From: JBAYNW01 sp041678605
GTDB lineage: Bacteria; Cyanobacteriota; Vampirovibrionia; Gastranaerophilales; Gastranaerophilaceae
Length of the DNA: 64,000 bases
Assembly: GCA_041678605.1 (NCBI GenBank)
Contig: JBAYNW010000007.1
Location: 10,783-74,782 of the forward strand
Direction: 5' to 3'
Part shown: positions 1 through 8,789 of the stretch, piece after piece
How the letters are laid out: every line of letters begins with the position of its first letter
Position numbering within the stretch: the stretch's first letter is position 1
Notes under the pieces: generated by a model
What the model was told of the DNA's origin: nothing
Database searches by the model: none
The model's input: the letters and a program-made list of their open reading frames with translations, nothing else
Translations under genes and position numbers: made by a program

Positions 1-457
1 CATTTGTATTAGATTTACCTTTGTATTCAATAATAAAATCAAAAGCCAATTGATGAAGCAGCAAATTACCACCATAGTTTATATTCACTCCAAATCCTTT
101 TCCAACAAGAGAGTAAATTGCAGTTATATAGTCCTGATCATCATAAAGGTCTGCCTCATAAGTGAGAATATTATTATTAATACAATGGTCAATTATTTCT
201 TTTTCTATGCCTTGCAAATTTTTATAATATTTTATAATTTGTTTCTTATACTTGTTATTTTTATATTTATTTTCCAAAAAAGTCGCTATTGCAAAAACAA
301 GAATAACAAAGCCCGAAATAATAACAAAAGTTTTATGATAGTGCCAACCAAGAAAAGTCAAAACCAATCCTATTAATAAAAGATGGAGAGGTTTATTATA
401 AAAGAACATTAAAAAATCTTTAATTGAATTTAGTACTTTTGAAATAGGATCGTCCAT
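1..457 (-). CDS. small membrane protein, SieB-like (partial, 3' end off window)
   Basis: I do not recognise this gene with certainty. The reading frame opens at an ATG (457) preceded by GGAGAA and runs off the left edge after about 152 codons. Residues about 24-62 hold two closely spaced hydrophobic segments, followed by a basic stretch and a soluble tail beginning LQGIEKEIIDHCINNN. Two membrane helices plus a small helical tail are reminiscent of the phage superinfection-exclusion SieB-like family; that is resemblance only. It starts 3 bp after the hsdM stop on the same strand, so it is probably the fourth gene of the restriction operon. The hsdS specificity gene expected here is not in the window and may lie further left. 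Confidence 0.5.
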   Translation of the reverse strand, partial: MDDPISKVLNSIKDFLMFFYNKPLHLLLIGLVLTFLGWHYHKTFVIISGFVILVFAIATFLENKYKNNKYKKQIIKYYKNLQGIEKEIIDHCINNNILTYEADLYDDQDYITAIYSLVGKGFGVNINYGGNLLLHQLAFDFIIEYKGKSNTN

Positions 458-459
458 AA

Positions 460-1911
460 TTATTCTCCAATCATTATTTTTATTTTAGCTAATACATCAT
501 CAATTCCTGCATCAATTATAGTTCTTTTTTCTTGATATTTTTGGATTAATTCCATTGGCTCAAGCACGATTTCTTCTTCATACGGATAACCGCATAAATC
601 AAGGTTATAATTACGTTCTTTGATTTCATCAATCGTATATTTTTTAGCTTTATCAAACCCATCAATATTGATTTCTTCTCTATTATTCCACCATTCAACA
701 ACAGGTTTCATATGGTCGAGCTTCATAGGTTTTGTTTTTGAGAAATTCTTTTGACCTTCGGGCATATCAAGCCTATAAAACCAAGTTTCTTTAGTCTTAT
801 CGCCTTTTGTAAAAAACAACAAGTTTGTATTAATTGATGTATAAGGAGCAAAAACGCTTTTTGGAAGCCTGATAATTGTATGCAAATTGCATTCATCCAT
901 AAGTTTTTCTTTTATACGAGTTTTAACCCCTTCGCCGAATAACGCACCATCAGGTAAAACCAATCCTGCCCTACCTTGAGGTTTAAGCATTTGAATAATA
1001 AATAATAAAAACAAATCTGCTGTTTCTTTTGTTCTATATGCAGATGGAAAGTTACTTTCAATCCCATCTTCTTCCATTCCACCAAAAGGCGGATTGGTTA
1101 CGATACATTCAACCCTATCTTTTGGAGAAATATTCATGAGTGGTTTTGCTAAAGTGTTATCCCTACGAATATTTACAGGTGTTTCAATTCTGTGCAAAAT
1201 CATATTTGTTGTACATAATTGGTGTGGCAAAGGTTTCTTTTCAACTCCAAAAATATTCTCTTGTAGTAAAATTTCTTCATCAGGATTGTTAACTTGTTTT
1301 CTCAAATTTTCGATAGTACAAGTTAAAAATCCGCCTGTTCCGCATGCAGGGTCAAGAATTTTTTCGCCTAATTTCGGATTAACCATATCCACAATAAATT
1401 GAGTAACCGCACGAGGGGTATAATATTCCCCCGCATTACCTGCTGATTGTAGACTAGAAAGTAATTGCTCATATATATCATTAAATGTATGTCGGTCTTC
1501 TGACGAATTAAAGTCAATCTCGTTAATCTTGTTTATGACTTGACGAATAAGCGTACCTGACTTCATATAGTTATATGTATCTTTAAAAATTTCACTTATT
1601 ATAAAAGCTTTGTCATCATTATCAACAGGCAATTCTTGTAATGTAGGGAATAAATTATTGTTTATAAAGTTGACAAGTTCATCTCCTGTCATTCCTTCAT
1701 CATCTTTAGCCCAATTAGTCCAACGAAAAGGTTTCGGAATTGGGGATTTGTAATCTTCCCCCAACGCAATTGCTTCTTGTTCCTTATCATCAAATATCTT
1801 TAAAAAAAGCATCCAAACGAGTTGTGATAACCTCTGAGCATCACCATCCACTCCTGTATCTTTTCTCATTATATCCTGTATCGATTTAATTACACTTGTT
1901 ATATTGGGCAT
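460..1911 (-). CDS. hsdM: type I restriction-modification DNA methyltransferase subunit HsdM
   Basis: This N6-adenine DNA methyltransferase subunit modifies host sites and forms the core of the type I complex with HsdS and HsdR. At 483 aa it has the usual HsdM length. An N-terminal helical HsdM_N domain (about 5-130) is followed by GEYYTPR (161-167), the AdoMet-binding motif DPACGTGGF (about 187-195) and the catalytic motif NPPF (about 273-276). The ATG directly follows the TAA of the upstream 209-aa gene, so the genes are translationally coupled. All expected residues are present, so it should be active. The DNA target cannot be predicted without HsdS. Confidence 0.95.
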   Translation of the reverse strand: MPNITSVIKSIQDIMRKDTGVDGDAQRLSQLVWMLFLKIFDDKEQEAIALGEDYKSPIPKPFRWTNWAKDDEGMTGDELVNFINNNLFPTLQELPVDNDDKAFIISEIFKDTYNYMKSGTLIRQVINKINEIDFNSSEDRHTFNDIYEQLLSSLQSAGNAGEYYTPRAVTQFIVDMVNPKLGEKILDPACGTGGFLTCTIENLRKQVNNPDEEILLQENIFGVEKKPLPHQLCTTNMILHRIETPVNIRRDNTLAKPLMNISPKDRVECIVTNPPFGGMEEDGIESNFPSAYRTKETADLFLLFIIQMLKPQGRAGLVLPDGALFGEGVKTRIKEKLMDECNLHTIIRLPKSVFAPYTSINTNLLFFTKGDKTKETWFYRLDMPEGQKNFSKTKPMKLDHMKPVVEWWNNREEINIDGFDKAKKYTIDEIKERNYNLDLCGYPYEEEIVLEPMELIQKYQEKRTIIDAGIDDVLAKIKIMIGE

Positions 1912-2541
1912 TTAGTTTTCTCCATTAATTTCATATTTTAACAAAACAATCAAATCATTGATTTTCTGAGCTTTGTCCTTTGCATCTTCTTCCTCTGACA
2001 AATATAGATTTTCTAAATATTTAAAATCAACATTTAATTTATCTTTTTCTATTGAAAAAAGGTTAATTCGCCAATTAAAAAGGAATTCTGTTGAGTTAAG
2101 CGATTCAAGAATATCTTTTAATTTTTTAGTCACATGTTTGTTTAAATAAGAAAAATTTTCGTCATACATTTTTTTAATATTCTGTTCGCAATTTTTAATT
2201 ACTTCATTGTACTTTTTTGTGTATTCAAGTATTTCTTTCAAATAGTTTTCGTCAACAGATTTATTTTTCAGAACATCTAAGAATTCATCTGATTTGTTAT
2301 CTTTCTTATAGAAATCTGCCATTTGCACAAGTATATCAAACATCCTTTTTAATTCATTTAGCTCAATAATAAATTTGGGATATACTTTTATTTTTACATC
2401 ATGCAGTTTTTGCTTTTTAAACTTTATTAAATCTTGAGAATTTAAATATTTAATTGTAAAAATAGGAGATAAAATCCCCAATATTGCAACTATATAAGGT
2501 GAAGCCACCTTTATCAATTCTAGAATAAATTGTTTATCCAT
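1912..2541 (-). CDS. membrane-anchored coiled-coil protein inside the type I R-M operon
   Basis: This 209-aa protein belongs to no family I recognise. An N-terminal hydrophobic helix (about residues 10-30, containing YIVAILGILSPIFTI) is followed by a long, Lys/Glu/Asn-rich helical region that looks like coiled coil. The expected topology is one membrane anchor with a cytoplasmic rod. Its ATG abuts the hsdR stop codon and its stop codon abuts the hsdM start, so it is locked between the two restriction genes with no spare base. That tight coupling suggests a role in the same system, for example membrane tethering or sensing, but this is inference from position only. Confidence 0.8.
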   Translation of the reverse strand: MDKQFILELIKVASPYIVAILGILSPIFTIKYLNSQDLIKFKKQKLHDVKIKVYPKFIIELNELKRMFDILVQMADFYKKDNKSDEFLDVLKNKSVDENYLKEILEYTKKYNEVIKNCEQNIKKMYDENFSYLNKHVTKKLKDILESLNSTEFLFNWRINLFSIEKDKLNVDFKYLENLYLSEEEDAKDKAQKINDLIVLLKYEINGEN

Positions 2542-4926
2542 TTACCCAACCTCAAATAAATATTGTTCTAGCTCTTTTACAGCCTTGTCATAGCCATCAA
2601 CACCGCCAAATTCATTTATTATTTCAGTTGGAGTTCCGAAAGTATTGAAAGGTTGAATTCTCAATATGGTTTTATCTTCAATTGCTTTTATATCTTCATC
2701 TGCAAATTTATCAACAAGTGCTTCTAGTATAGCTTTTGCTTTATCTGAATATTTACCAAAGTAATTACGCTTTTTAACATTATTGGCACGTTCTTGCTTT
2801 GTTAAAGGTGGCATATCAAAAGCAACGTGGCAAATTAAATCAAAAATACTCAAGTCTTTACCTGTCTTTGCTTTTACTTCTTCACTTAGTTCTTCAAACA
2901 TTATTCCTTGTTCTGAAAGCTCCTCTATAATCGCTGATTTTTTATCTGATTCAGACCACTTTTTTATAAAGTCATTTATGCTCGAATATTCTTTAGTTAA
3001 ATTTTTCTTTGTATAATCAACGAGTGATTCTGTTATCAATTTTCCATCATTACCATAATATTGAACACGTTCACCCACTAAAACAGTTTCAACTCCATTT
3101 ATATAAAATTTTCGTGGTTTTTCAGCTTCATCAGCAATAGTTATATCAGGTGGAAGTTCAACAATTGTTTCCTCTGTTGGTAAATTATCAATATTTGCTT
3201 GATTTTCTTCAGGAGTTAATTCAGGTGGTGCTATTCCATCAGTATCGCTTGGAGTATAAATTTGTACTGGTTCACCATCAAATTCTTTATCTTCAAACAA
3301 TCTTGTAACGTTTCTAAAATCAAGAATTGTGAAATAGAATTTCCCAAAATCTGGTCTTAACCTTGTTCCCCGACCTATTATTTGCTTAAATTCTGTCATT
3401 GAAGTAATATTTGAATCTAAAACAATTAGTTTACAAGTTTTTGCATCAACGCCTGTTGACATTAATTTAGAAGTAACTGCAATTACGGGATAGGTACTTT
3501 CAGGGTCAATAAAATTGTCTAACTCTCTTTTCCCTTCATCATTGTCGCCTGTAATTCTCATAACGTATTTGGAATTTTGAGCAACCATGTCAGCGTTTTC
3601 ATTAACAAGTGCTTGTCGCATCCTTTCTGCGTGGTTTATATCAACACAAAAAACAATAGTTTTGTCAAAACGGCTATTAGCCTTTAAAAACTGAGTAATT
3701 CTTTTTGCTACAAGTTCCGTTCTTTCATCTATAACAAGCTTTCTATCAAAATCTTTAACATTAAATTCTTCCTGTGGAAGCTCATTGCCATACTTATCAA
3801 TCTGACCTTCGTCAGGAGTATAACCATCCAAATCAATATTTATAATTGGGCGAATAACCTTATAAGGAGCTAAAAACCCGTCCTCAATTCCTTGTTTTAG
3901 CGAGTAAGTATAAACAGGGTCTCCAAAATAATTAATATTTGAAACTTCGTTAGTTTCTTTAGGTGTTGCCGTCATACCAACATGTGTTGCTGATTTAAAG
4001 TAGTCTAAAATATCGTGCCAAGCTGAATCCTCTTTTGCACTGCCTCTATGGCACTCATCAATTACAATTAAATCAAAAAAGTCTGGCGAAAACTGCTTAT
4101 AAATATTCTTTTCTTCTTCCGTTCCTGTTACAGCCTGATACAAACACAAATAAATTTCGTAAGATTTATCAATTTGTCGCTTTTGTATTTTAGTCATTTT
4201 ATCACCAAAAGGTGCAAAATCATTATTTTTTGTTTGGTCTACAAGAATATTTCTATCCGCTAAAAATAAAATGCGTTTTTTCTTTCTTGCTTTCCACAAT
4301 CTCCAAATAATTTGAAATGCGGTATAAGTCTTACCTGTTCCTGTTGCCATAACAAGCAAAACTCTATCTTGACCTTTTGCAATTGCTTCAACCGTTCTGT
4401 TTATTGCGATTCTTTGATAATATCTAGGTTCTTTCCCGCTATGTTCAGCGTGATAATTCTGCGTGTAAATTTTTTCAACTTCTGTTTCTTCGATTTGTTT
4501 AACTTTTTTGTATCGCTCCCAAAGTTTTTCAGGGCTTGGAAACTGCTCAAGTGAAAATTCTGTTTCAACTTTTCCTAATGTAACCGTCATATCGTGTTCT
4601 AAAAAACCATCACCATTTGACGAATAAACAAAAGGAATATCAAGCATTTGAGCATACTCAATAGCTTGTTGCATTCCTGCCCCAACCGAATGTTTATTGT
4701 CTTTTGCCTCTATAATTGCAATTGGGATATTTGACTTGTAATAAAGAATGTAATCGGCACGTTTACGCTGATTTCTTGAAACCAACTTACCTCTAACTAT
4801 AACTTTGCCGTCAGTAAAAGATTTTTCCTCACGAATTTGCGTTTGTTTGTCCCACCCTGCTTTTTCAATGGCAGGAGTGATAAATTTTGTACAAATATCT
4901 CTTTCTGATAAATCTTTTTTATTCAT
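2542..4926 (-). CDS. hsdR: type I restriction endonuclease subunit HsdR (EcoEI-like)
   Basis: HsdR is the ATP-dependent translocase/nuclease subunit that cuts unmodified DNA. The N-terminal HSDR_N nuclease domain shows D58 and the E74-A-K76 motif (AIIEAKDNK). A superfamily-2 helicase core follows: Walker A in MATGTGKT (about 193-200), DECH (about 290-293) and GMTATP. The C-terminal part (about 640-794, NNVKKRNYFGKY and onward) resembles the EcoEI_R_C domain. Its 794 aa fit the shorter EcoEI-type HsdR. The start is supported by AGGAAG about 7 bases upstream. It is first in the minus-strand operon hsdR, 209-aa gene, hsdM, SieB-like gene. A TATAAT -10 candidate lies at 4955-4960 on the minus strand. 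Confidence 0.95.
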   Translation of the reverse strand: MNKKDLSERDICTKFITPAIEKAGWDKQTQIREEKSFTDGKVIVRGKLVSRNQRKRADYILYYKSNIPIAIIEAKDNKHSVGAGMQQAIEYAQMLDIPFVYSSNGDGFLEHDMTVTLGKVETEFSLEQFPSPEKLWERYKKVKQIEETEVEKIYTQNYHAEHSGKEPRYYQRIAINRTVEAIAKGQDRVLLVMATGTGKTYTAFQIIWRLWKARKKKRILFLADRNILVDQTKNNDFAPFGDKMTKIQKRQIDKSYEIYLCLYQAVTGTEEEKNIYKQFSPDFFDLIVIDECHRGSAKEDSAWHDILDYFKSATHVGMTATPKETNEVSNINYFGDPVYTYSLKQGIEDGFLAPYKVIRPIINIDLDGYTPDEGQIDKYGNELPQEEFNVKDFDRKLVIDERTELVAKRITQFLKANSRFDKTIVFCVDINHAERMRQALVNENADMVAQNSKYVMRITGDNDEGKRELDNFIDPESTYPVIAVTSKLMSTGVDAKTCKLIVLDSNITSMTEFKQIIGRGTRLRPDFGKFYFTILDFRNVTRLFEDKEFDGEPVQIYTPSDTDGIAPPELTPEENQANIDNLPTEETIVELPPDITIADEAEKPRKFYINGVETVLVGERVQYYGNDGKLITESLVDYTKKNLTKEYSSINDFIKKWSESDKKSAIIEELSEQGIMFEELSEEVKAKTGKDLSIFDLICHVAFDMPPLTKQERANNVKKRNYFGKYSDKAKAILEALVDKFADEDIKAIEDKTILRIQPFNTFGTPTEIINEFGGVDGYDKAVKELEQYLFEVG

Positions 4927-4954
4927 AGAATGCTTCCTGATTACTTCTAAGGCA

Positions 4955-4960
4955 ATTATA
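4955..4960 (-). promoter_or_regulatory. candidate -10 box for the hsdR operon
   Basis: A perfect TATAAT on the minus strand lies 29 bases before the hsdR ATG. No good -35 is visible at 16-18 bp spacing, so this is a weak prediction. It sits in the 127-bp divergent gap shared with the mrr gene. Confidence 0.4.
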
Positions 4961-5005
4961 GCATGGTTAAAAAAGATTAATGATTAATTGTTAAGAGATT
5001 TCAAT

Positions 5006-5035
5006 TTGATATTCCTTTTTATTTCATGATATAAC
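5006..5035 (+). promoter_or_regulatory. candidate sigma-70 promoter for mrr
   Basis: TTGATA (5006-5011) and TATAAC (5030-5035) are separated by 18 bp. The start codon follows at 5054 with AAAAAGGAG as ribosome binding site. Both hexamers are close to consensus and correctly placed. Confidence 0.5.
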
Positions 5036-5053
5036 TATAAAAAAGGAGTATAA

Positions 5054-5971
5054 ATGGCTATACCTGATTTTCAAACATTAATGTTGCCCGTCTTAAAAAT
5101 ATTAGGCGATAATCAAGAACATAAAAATTCAGATATTGTGGAAGCTGTTGCTTCACAATTTAACTTATCCGAGGAAGAAAGAAATGCGTTACTTCCAAGT
5201 GGCGGAATGACTTATATCTACAACCGTACTTTATGGGCTAAAACTTATTTAAAAAAAGCCGGATTGGTTTATCATCCGCAAAGAGGGCTTGTTAAAATCA
5301 CAGAAAAAGGGTTAGAAGTTTTAAGCAAAAATCCTGAAAAAATAAATATGAAATTCTTAAATCAATTTGATGAATATAATGAGTGGAGAGAAAATTCCAA
5401 GCATTCTGAATCTACAAGCGAAGAGGTTGAAGAATGTGAAGAATCAATGAAAACTCCCGAAGAAATGATTTCAGATTCAATGTTTTTGTTAAATAAAACA
5501 TTGGCGGATGATTTAATGGATAAAATCGCCGAAAATTCGCCGATGTTTTTTGAAAATTTAGTTGCAGAATTATTATTAAAAATGGGCTATGGTAGTTCAA
5601 AGCAAGATATTCTTCAAAACGCAGGGCGTTCAGGTGATGAAGGAATTGACGGCATTATCAAAGAAGATGTTCTTGGACTTGATAAAATTTATATTCAAGC
5701 TAAAAGATGGCAAGGAACAGTCGGAAGACCTGAGATACAAAAATTTGCAGGAGCATTACAGATGCAAAATGCAAGTAAAGGAATATTCATAACTACTTCT
5801 AATTTTTCTAAAGATGCCATCGACTGCATAAACAAATTTAATTCAAATCTTGTTTTAATTGATGGTAAAAAGCTAACTGAACTTATGATAAGATACAACC
5901 TTGGAGTTACGGTTAAACAAACATACGAAGTAAAAAAGATTGATGAAGATTTCTTCCTTGATGAAACTTAA
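5054..5971 (+). CDS. mrr: Mrr-type restriction endonuclease
   Basis: This is a 305-aa Mrr homologue, a family that cuts methylated or otherwise foreign DNA (type IV-like restriction). The N-terminal winged-helix Mrr_N domain (about 5-95) includes the family-typical block GGMTYIYNRTLWAKTYLKKAG. A charged linker (about 105-150) joins it to a PD-(D/E)XK nuclease domain (about 165-290) with G-D-E-G-I-D199-G and Q215-A-K217. All catalytic positions are present and the length is normal. It is divergent from the type I operon, consistent with a restriction island. It could still be a repair-type PD-(D/E)XK protein, but the N-terminal domain argues for Mrr. Confidence 0.93.
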   Translation: MAIPDFQTLMLPVLKILGDNQEHKNSDIVEAVASQFNLSEEERNALLPSGGMTYIYNRTLWAKTYLKKAGLVYHPQRGLVKITEKGLEVLSKNPEKINMKFLNQFDEYNEWRENSKHSESTSEEVEECEESMKTPEEMISDSMFLLNKTLADDLMDKIAENSPMFFENLVAELLLKMGYGSSKQDILQNAGRSGDEGIDGIIKEDVLGLDKIYIQAKRWQGTVGRPEIQKFAGALQMQNASKGIFITTSNFSKDAIDCINKFNSNLVLIDGKKLTELMIRYNLGVTVKQTYEVKKIDEDFFLDET

Positions 5972-6202
5972 AACCAATTTTGCACGCTTTCAAATGCCTT
6001 TTAGTGCCGTTTTCAAGTCGGAACATAGATAAATGAATGTCGGGAAATAATCTTCCATTTGCAGGCATTCTTGCTTCTAAAATTCAGCATTAGCCAGTTG
6101 GGCTAATTAAGCAATGTAAAAGCTTTTGTTTTATTTTTTTTAACACTTTTTTTATTGTTATAATGATTATAAGTTTAATTAGACTATGAGGATAATCCTA
6201 AT

Positions 6203-6715
6203 ATGAGTTTAAAAACACAAATCAGGAAAGAAAATATTTGCAAACTATTAAAAATTCAAATTGAAAAATTAAAAGCAAGTACAGATAAAAATGATTTTGA
6301 TAATATTTTTGATGATATTTTTAGAAATTTAAAAAATATTTATGGAGAAAACAGTCAAGAAGTTGCAGATGTAGCATATTCAGAAAACAAGGGCAAGTTG
6401 ATTAATATTTTAGAAGGAATAATTCAACAAATTGAACTTATAGGATTACCTGAACCTGCTATTGCAGAAGACAAAAGCATTAATTTCACAAACAATACAA
6501 ATGTTCATCAAACTCAAAATATAAATATAAACTTAAGCACCATCATTAATAAAGAAATCCCTCAAGGAAGGATTGATGATATTAAAGAAATTTTAAATTC
6601 AAAAGAAAACGAAAAAACTAAATTTCAAAAAGTTGCAGAAGTGATTAGAACTTGCGGAATTGAGGTAACTTCATCAACTTTAGCAAAAATAATTACGCAG
6701 TTGCTTGGGGTCTAA
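6203..6715 (+). CDS. unknown 170-aa protein, first gene of a three-gene cassette
   Basis: No family is recognised. Helical, Lys/Asp/Asn-rich N-terminal half (1-95) with no membrane segment; a polar Asn/Thr linker around residues 108-120 (NFTNNTNVHQTQNININL); then a compact C-terminal helical domain (about 125-170). The start is chosen for the ATG at 6203 preceded by GAGGATAATCCTAAT. It is followed at 46 and 48 bp spacing by a small membrane protein and a HEPN-like protein on the same strand, so the three probably form one transcript. The setting between mrr and a recombinase pair suggests accessory or defence function (inference). Confidence 0.7.
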   Translation: MSLKTQIRKENICKLLKIQIEKLKASTDKNDFDNIFDDIFRNLKNIYGENSQEVADVAYSENKGKLINILEGIIQQIELIGLPEPAIAEDKSINFTNNTNVHQTQNININLSTIINKEIPQGRIDDIKEILNSKENEKTKFQKVAEVIRTCGIEVTSSTLAKIITQLLGV

Positions 6716-6760
6716 CAATAAAACCTACTTCACAAATATTTATTTGAACAGGAGCAATAT

Positions 6761-7024
6761 ATGTTTGAAAATTTTAACCAACCAACTATAACAAATGCTC
6801 ACGCATTGATGGAACATAATAAAAAACAAGAAAAATTTGAAGCAGAACAAAAAGCAGTCAAAGCAAAAGAGAAAGCCGAAGAAGAAGCTTTTAAAAACCT
6901 TCAAATAAACCAAAGTGCTGAGGCTAATAAAATAGCCAAAGCGTCATTAATATTATCAATTATAGCGGTAATTATATCCATTATAATTGGCATAGTGTCA
7001 ATATATGTCGCGATAAGTAGATGA
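6761..7024 (+). CDS. small tail-anchored membrane protein with charged coiled coil
   Basis: The 87-aa protein has a charged helical region rich in Lys, Glu and Ala (about 18-50, KKQEKFEAEQKAVKAKEKAE) and one C-terminal transmembrane segment (about 61-85, ASLILSIIAVIISIIIGI). The start has GGAGCAATAT upstream. The form is that of a tail-anchored membrane protein with a cytoplasmic coiled coil. It lies between the unknown 170-aa gene and the HEPN-like gene. A membrane partner beside a HEPN protein is a recurring layout in toxin/abortive-infection modules, but no function can be assigned from sequence. Confidence 0.7.
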   Translation: MFENFNQPTITNAHALMEHNKKQEKFEAEQKAVKAKEKAEEEAFKNLQINQSAEANKIAKASLILSIIAVIISIIIGIVSIYVAISR

Positions 7025-7072
7025 ATTTACAAAAGAAAAAGCTACAAAAAATATTTGTTTAGAAGGGGAAAG

Positions 7073-7567
7073 ATGACAAAACAAGAAATTGATGTTTATT
7101 ATGATTGTGATTGGCTTTTTAATACGCCTGAAGAAAAGCCTATTGATACCTATATAATTGGACATTTGTCAATTGAAAGAACAATAAATGCGATACTTAA
7201 TTTATTGTTGAAAAATAAGCCTGAAATTAAAATCAAAGAAATGAATTTTTACAAAAAGATTCAGGCTCTATATATGCTTGATATATTATCATCAAAAGAT
7301 TACAACATTTTGAACAAGTTTAATCAATATCGGAATAAATTAGCACACGAAAATGATTTTAAACTAACAGTTGAAGATTTAAAATCCTTAGCAAAAGATA
7401 TTGAAGAAACAATTTTCTTTGAGCAGTTTGATATTGATAATTGCTTGCAATATGATGATGTGCAAGATATTTTCGGAATACTAACAGATATAATCGGAGC
7501 AATTCAACATACGCTTGTTGATGTTTGTGTAAAATTGAATAAGAGGGAAATGATTATAAAAGCGTAA
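7073..7567 (+). CDS. HEPN-like protein (possible RNase effector)
   Basis: This is an all-helical protein of about 164 aa. It contains R87-N-K-L-A-H92, which matches the Rx4-6H motif of HEPN-domain RNases; the preceding helix (DYNILNKFNQY) fits the same fold. The ATG at 7073 is chosen because AGGGGAAAG sits just upstream; an in-frame TTG at 7055 would add six residues and lacks a ribosome site. HEPN proteins often act as toxins or in RNA-targeting defence, though related RNxLAH proteins also include non-toxic families. Last gene of the 6203-7567 cassette. Assignment rests on the motif and helical pattern only. Confidence 0.6.
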   Translation: MTKQEIDVYYDCDWLFNTPEEKPIDTYIIGHLSIERTINAILNLLLKNKPEIKIKEMNFYKKIQALYMLDILSSKDYNILNKFNQYRNKLAHENDFKLTVEDLKSLAKDIEETIFFEQFDIDNCLQYDDVQDIFGILTDIIGAIQHTLVDVCVKLNKREMIIKA

Positions 7568-7579
7568 TCTTATCTACAA

Positions 7580-8788
7580 TTATGCCACTAGGAAACTATC
7601 CGCTAATCTTTGCATTGCATCTTGTTGTAAGCCCGGAGAAACGTGGCTGTAGGTGTCAAGGGTGATTTGTATGCTGGCATGTCCCAAAATCTCAGAAACA
7701 ACCTTGATATTAGAGTTTATTTCCAATGAACGGGTGGCAAATGTATGTCTTAGTGCGTGAAAGGTTTTGTGCCCTATCTCAGCCTTTTTAAGGATTCTAA
7801 GATAATGGTCTCTGAATGTTCGTGGGTCAATATAATTACCGTCTTCCATAGCAAAAACCATTCCGTAAATTTTATAAGCTTTACCCCATTGCTTACGGAA
7901 TTTATCTTGTTCAGCCTTATGTTGTTTAAGCTTTTCCATTATAGCCGGAGCGATAGCGATTACACGCTCGGAGGTTTTTGTTTTAGTTTCGTTTCGTAAA
8001 CCTAATTTAGTTTTCAACTTAGCATTTTCATCATAATCTTTTAAACGACTAAGCTGTTTATTAATCCGAATGGTATTTTGTTCAAAGTTCACATCTTTCC
8101 AAGTCAAACCGAGAAGTTCGCCCAGCCTCATGCCGGAATATAAGTCTAAAATAATTGCCATATTCCAAGGGTTATCGGTAGTGCAAGCCATTTCAAGTTT
8201 TTTCTGTTCTTCAACTGACAAGATATCAATTTGCTTTTTCTCTCTGCGAGGTAAGATAACACCTTTAAGCGGGTTTTTAATCAATAAATCGTTTCTGACA
8301 GCCTGTTCCATTGCCCTGTGAAGGACTAAATGAATGTTTTTAATAGTCTTCGGATTCAATCCGCCTTTTTTGTCCAATCTGCCATTAATCGTCATTTGTT
8401 TATAAATAATTTGAGCCTGAATACCTTTGAATTCTTGGAGCTTAATACGCCCAAAGTGCGGTTTTAGGTGCCTTTTTACTATATATTCATCCCCAACTCT
8501 AGTTGGAGTCTTTGTATTGCCGATTGAGTAATTTTCATACCAGTAATCGAGCCATTCGCCGACAGTTATTCTTGTGAAATCGACATTGACACCACGTTTG
8601 GTTTTTTCCAAAAAATCATCCATTTTATCTCGTACAATTTGTCTGGTTTTTCCGGTAAAATATTTAAATTTTTGCGTGCCGTCATCTTTATAACCAACTG
8701 TTAGCAGACCTTCCCAATGTCCTTTTTTATGCTTATAAATATGACCCTCGCCGTTGGATCTTCTATGTTGACCTTGTTTTATTCCCAT
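7580..8788 (-). CDS. tyrosine recombinase / phage-type integrase
   Basis: This 402-aa site-specific integrase has an N-terminal arm-binding region (about 10-60), a SAM-like core-binding domain (about 73-170) and a catalytic domain with R221 (GMRLGEL), H344-x-x-R347 (HALRHTF), H370 (LGHAS) and Y380 (DTYSHV). All catalytic residues are present. The start lies 2 bp after the resolvase stop, so both recombinases are probably co-transcribed. It would catalyse integration and excision of the surrounding element. The target could be a tRNA such as the initiator tRNA at 17.6 kb, but no att pair linking the two was found. Confidence 0.95.
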   Translation of the reverse strand: MGIKQGQHRRSNGEGHIYKHKKGHWEGLLTVGYKDDGTQKFKYFTGKTRQIVRDKMDDFLEKTKRGVNVDFTRITVGEWLDYWYENYSIGNTKTPTRVGDEYIVKRHLKPHFGRIKLQEFKGIQAQIIYKQMTINGRLDKKGGLNPKTIKNIHLVLHRAMEQAVRNDLLIKNPLKGVILPRREKKQIDILSVEEQKKLEMACTTDNPWNMAIILDLYSGMRLGELLGLTWKDVNFEQNTIRINKQLSRLKDYDENAKLKTKLGLRNETKTKTSERVIAIAPAIMEKLKQHKAEQDKFRKQWGKAYKIYGMVFAMEDGNYIDPRTFRDHYLRILKKAEIGHKTFHALRHTFATRSLEINSNIKVVSEILGHASIQITLDTYSHVSPGLQQDAMQRLADSFLVA

Positions 8789-8789
8789 T

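Noticed and set aside
50..376. Open frame of 108 codons on the plus strand
   Set aside because: It lies opposite the partial membrane protein gene, has no ribosome site, and its hydrophobic, low-complexity sequence is a shadow of AT-rich DNA.
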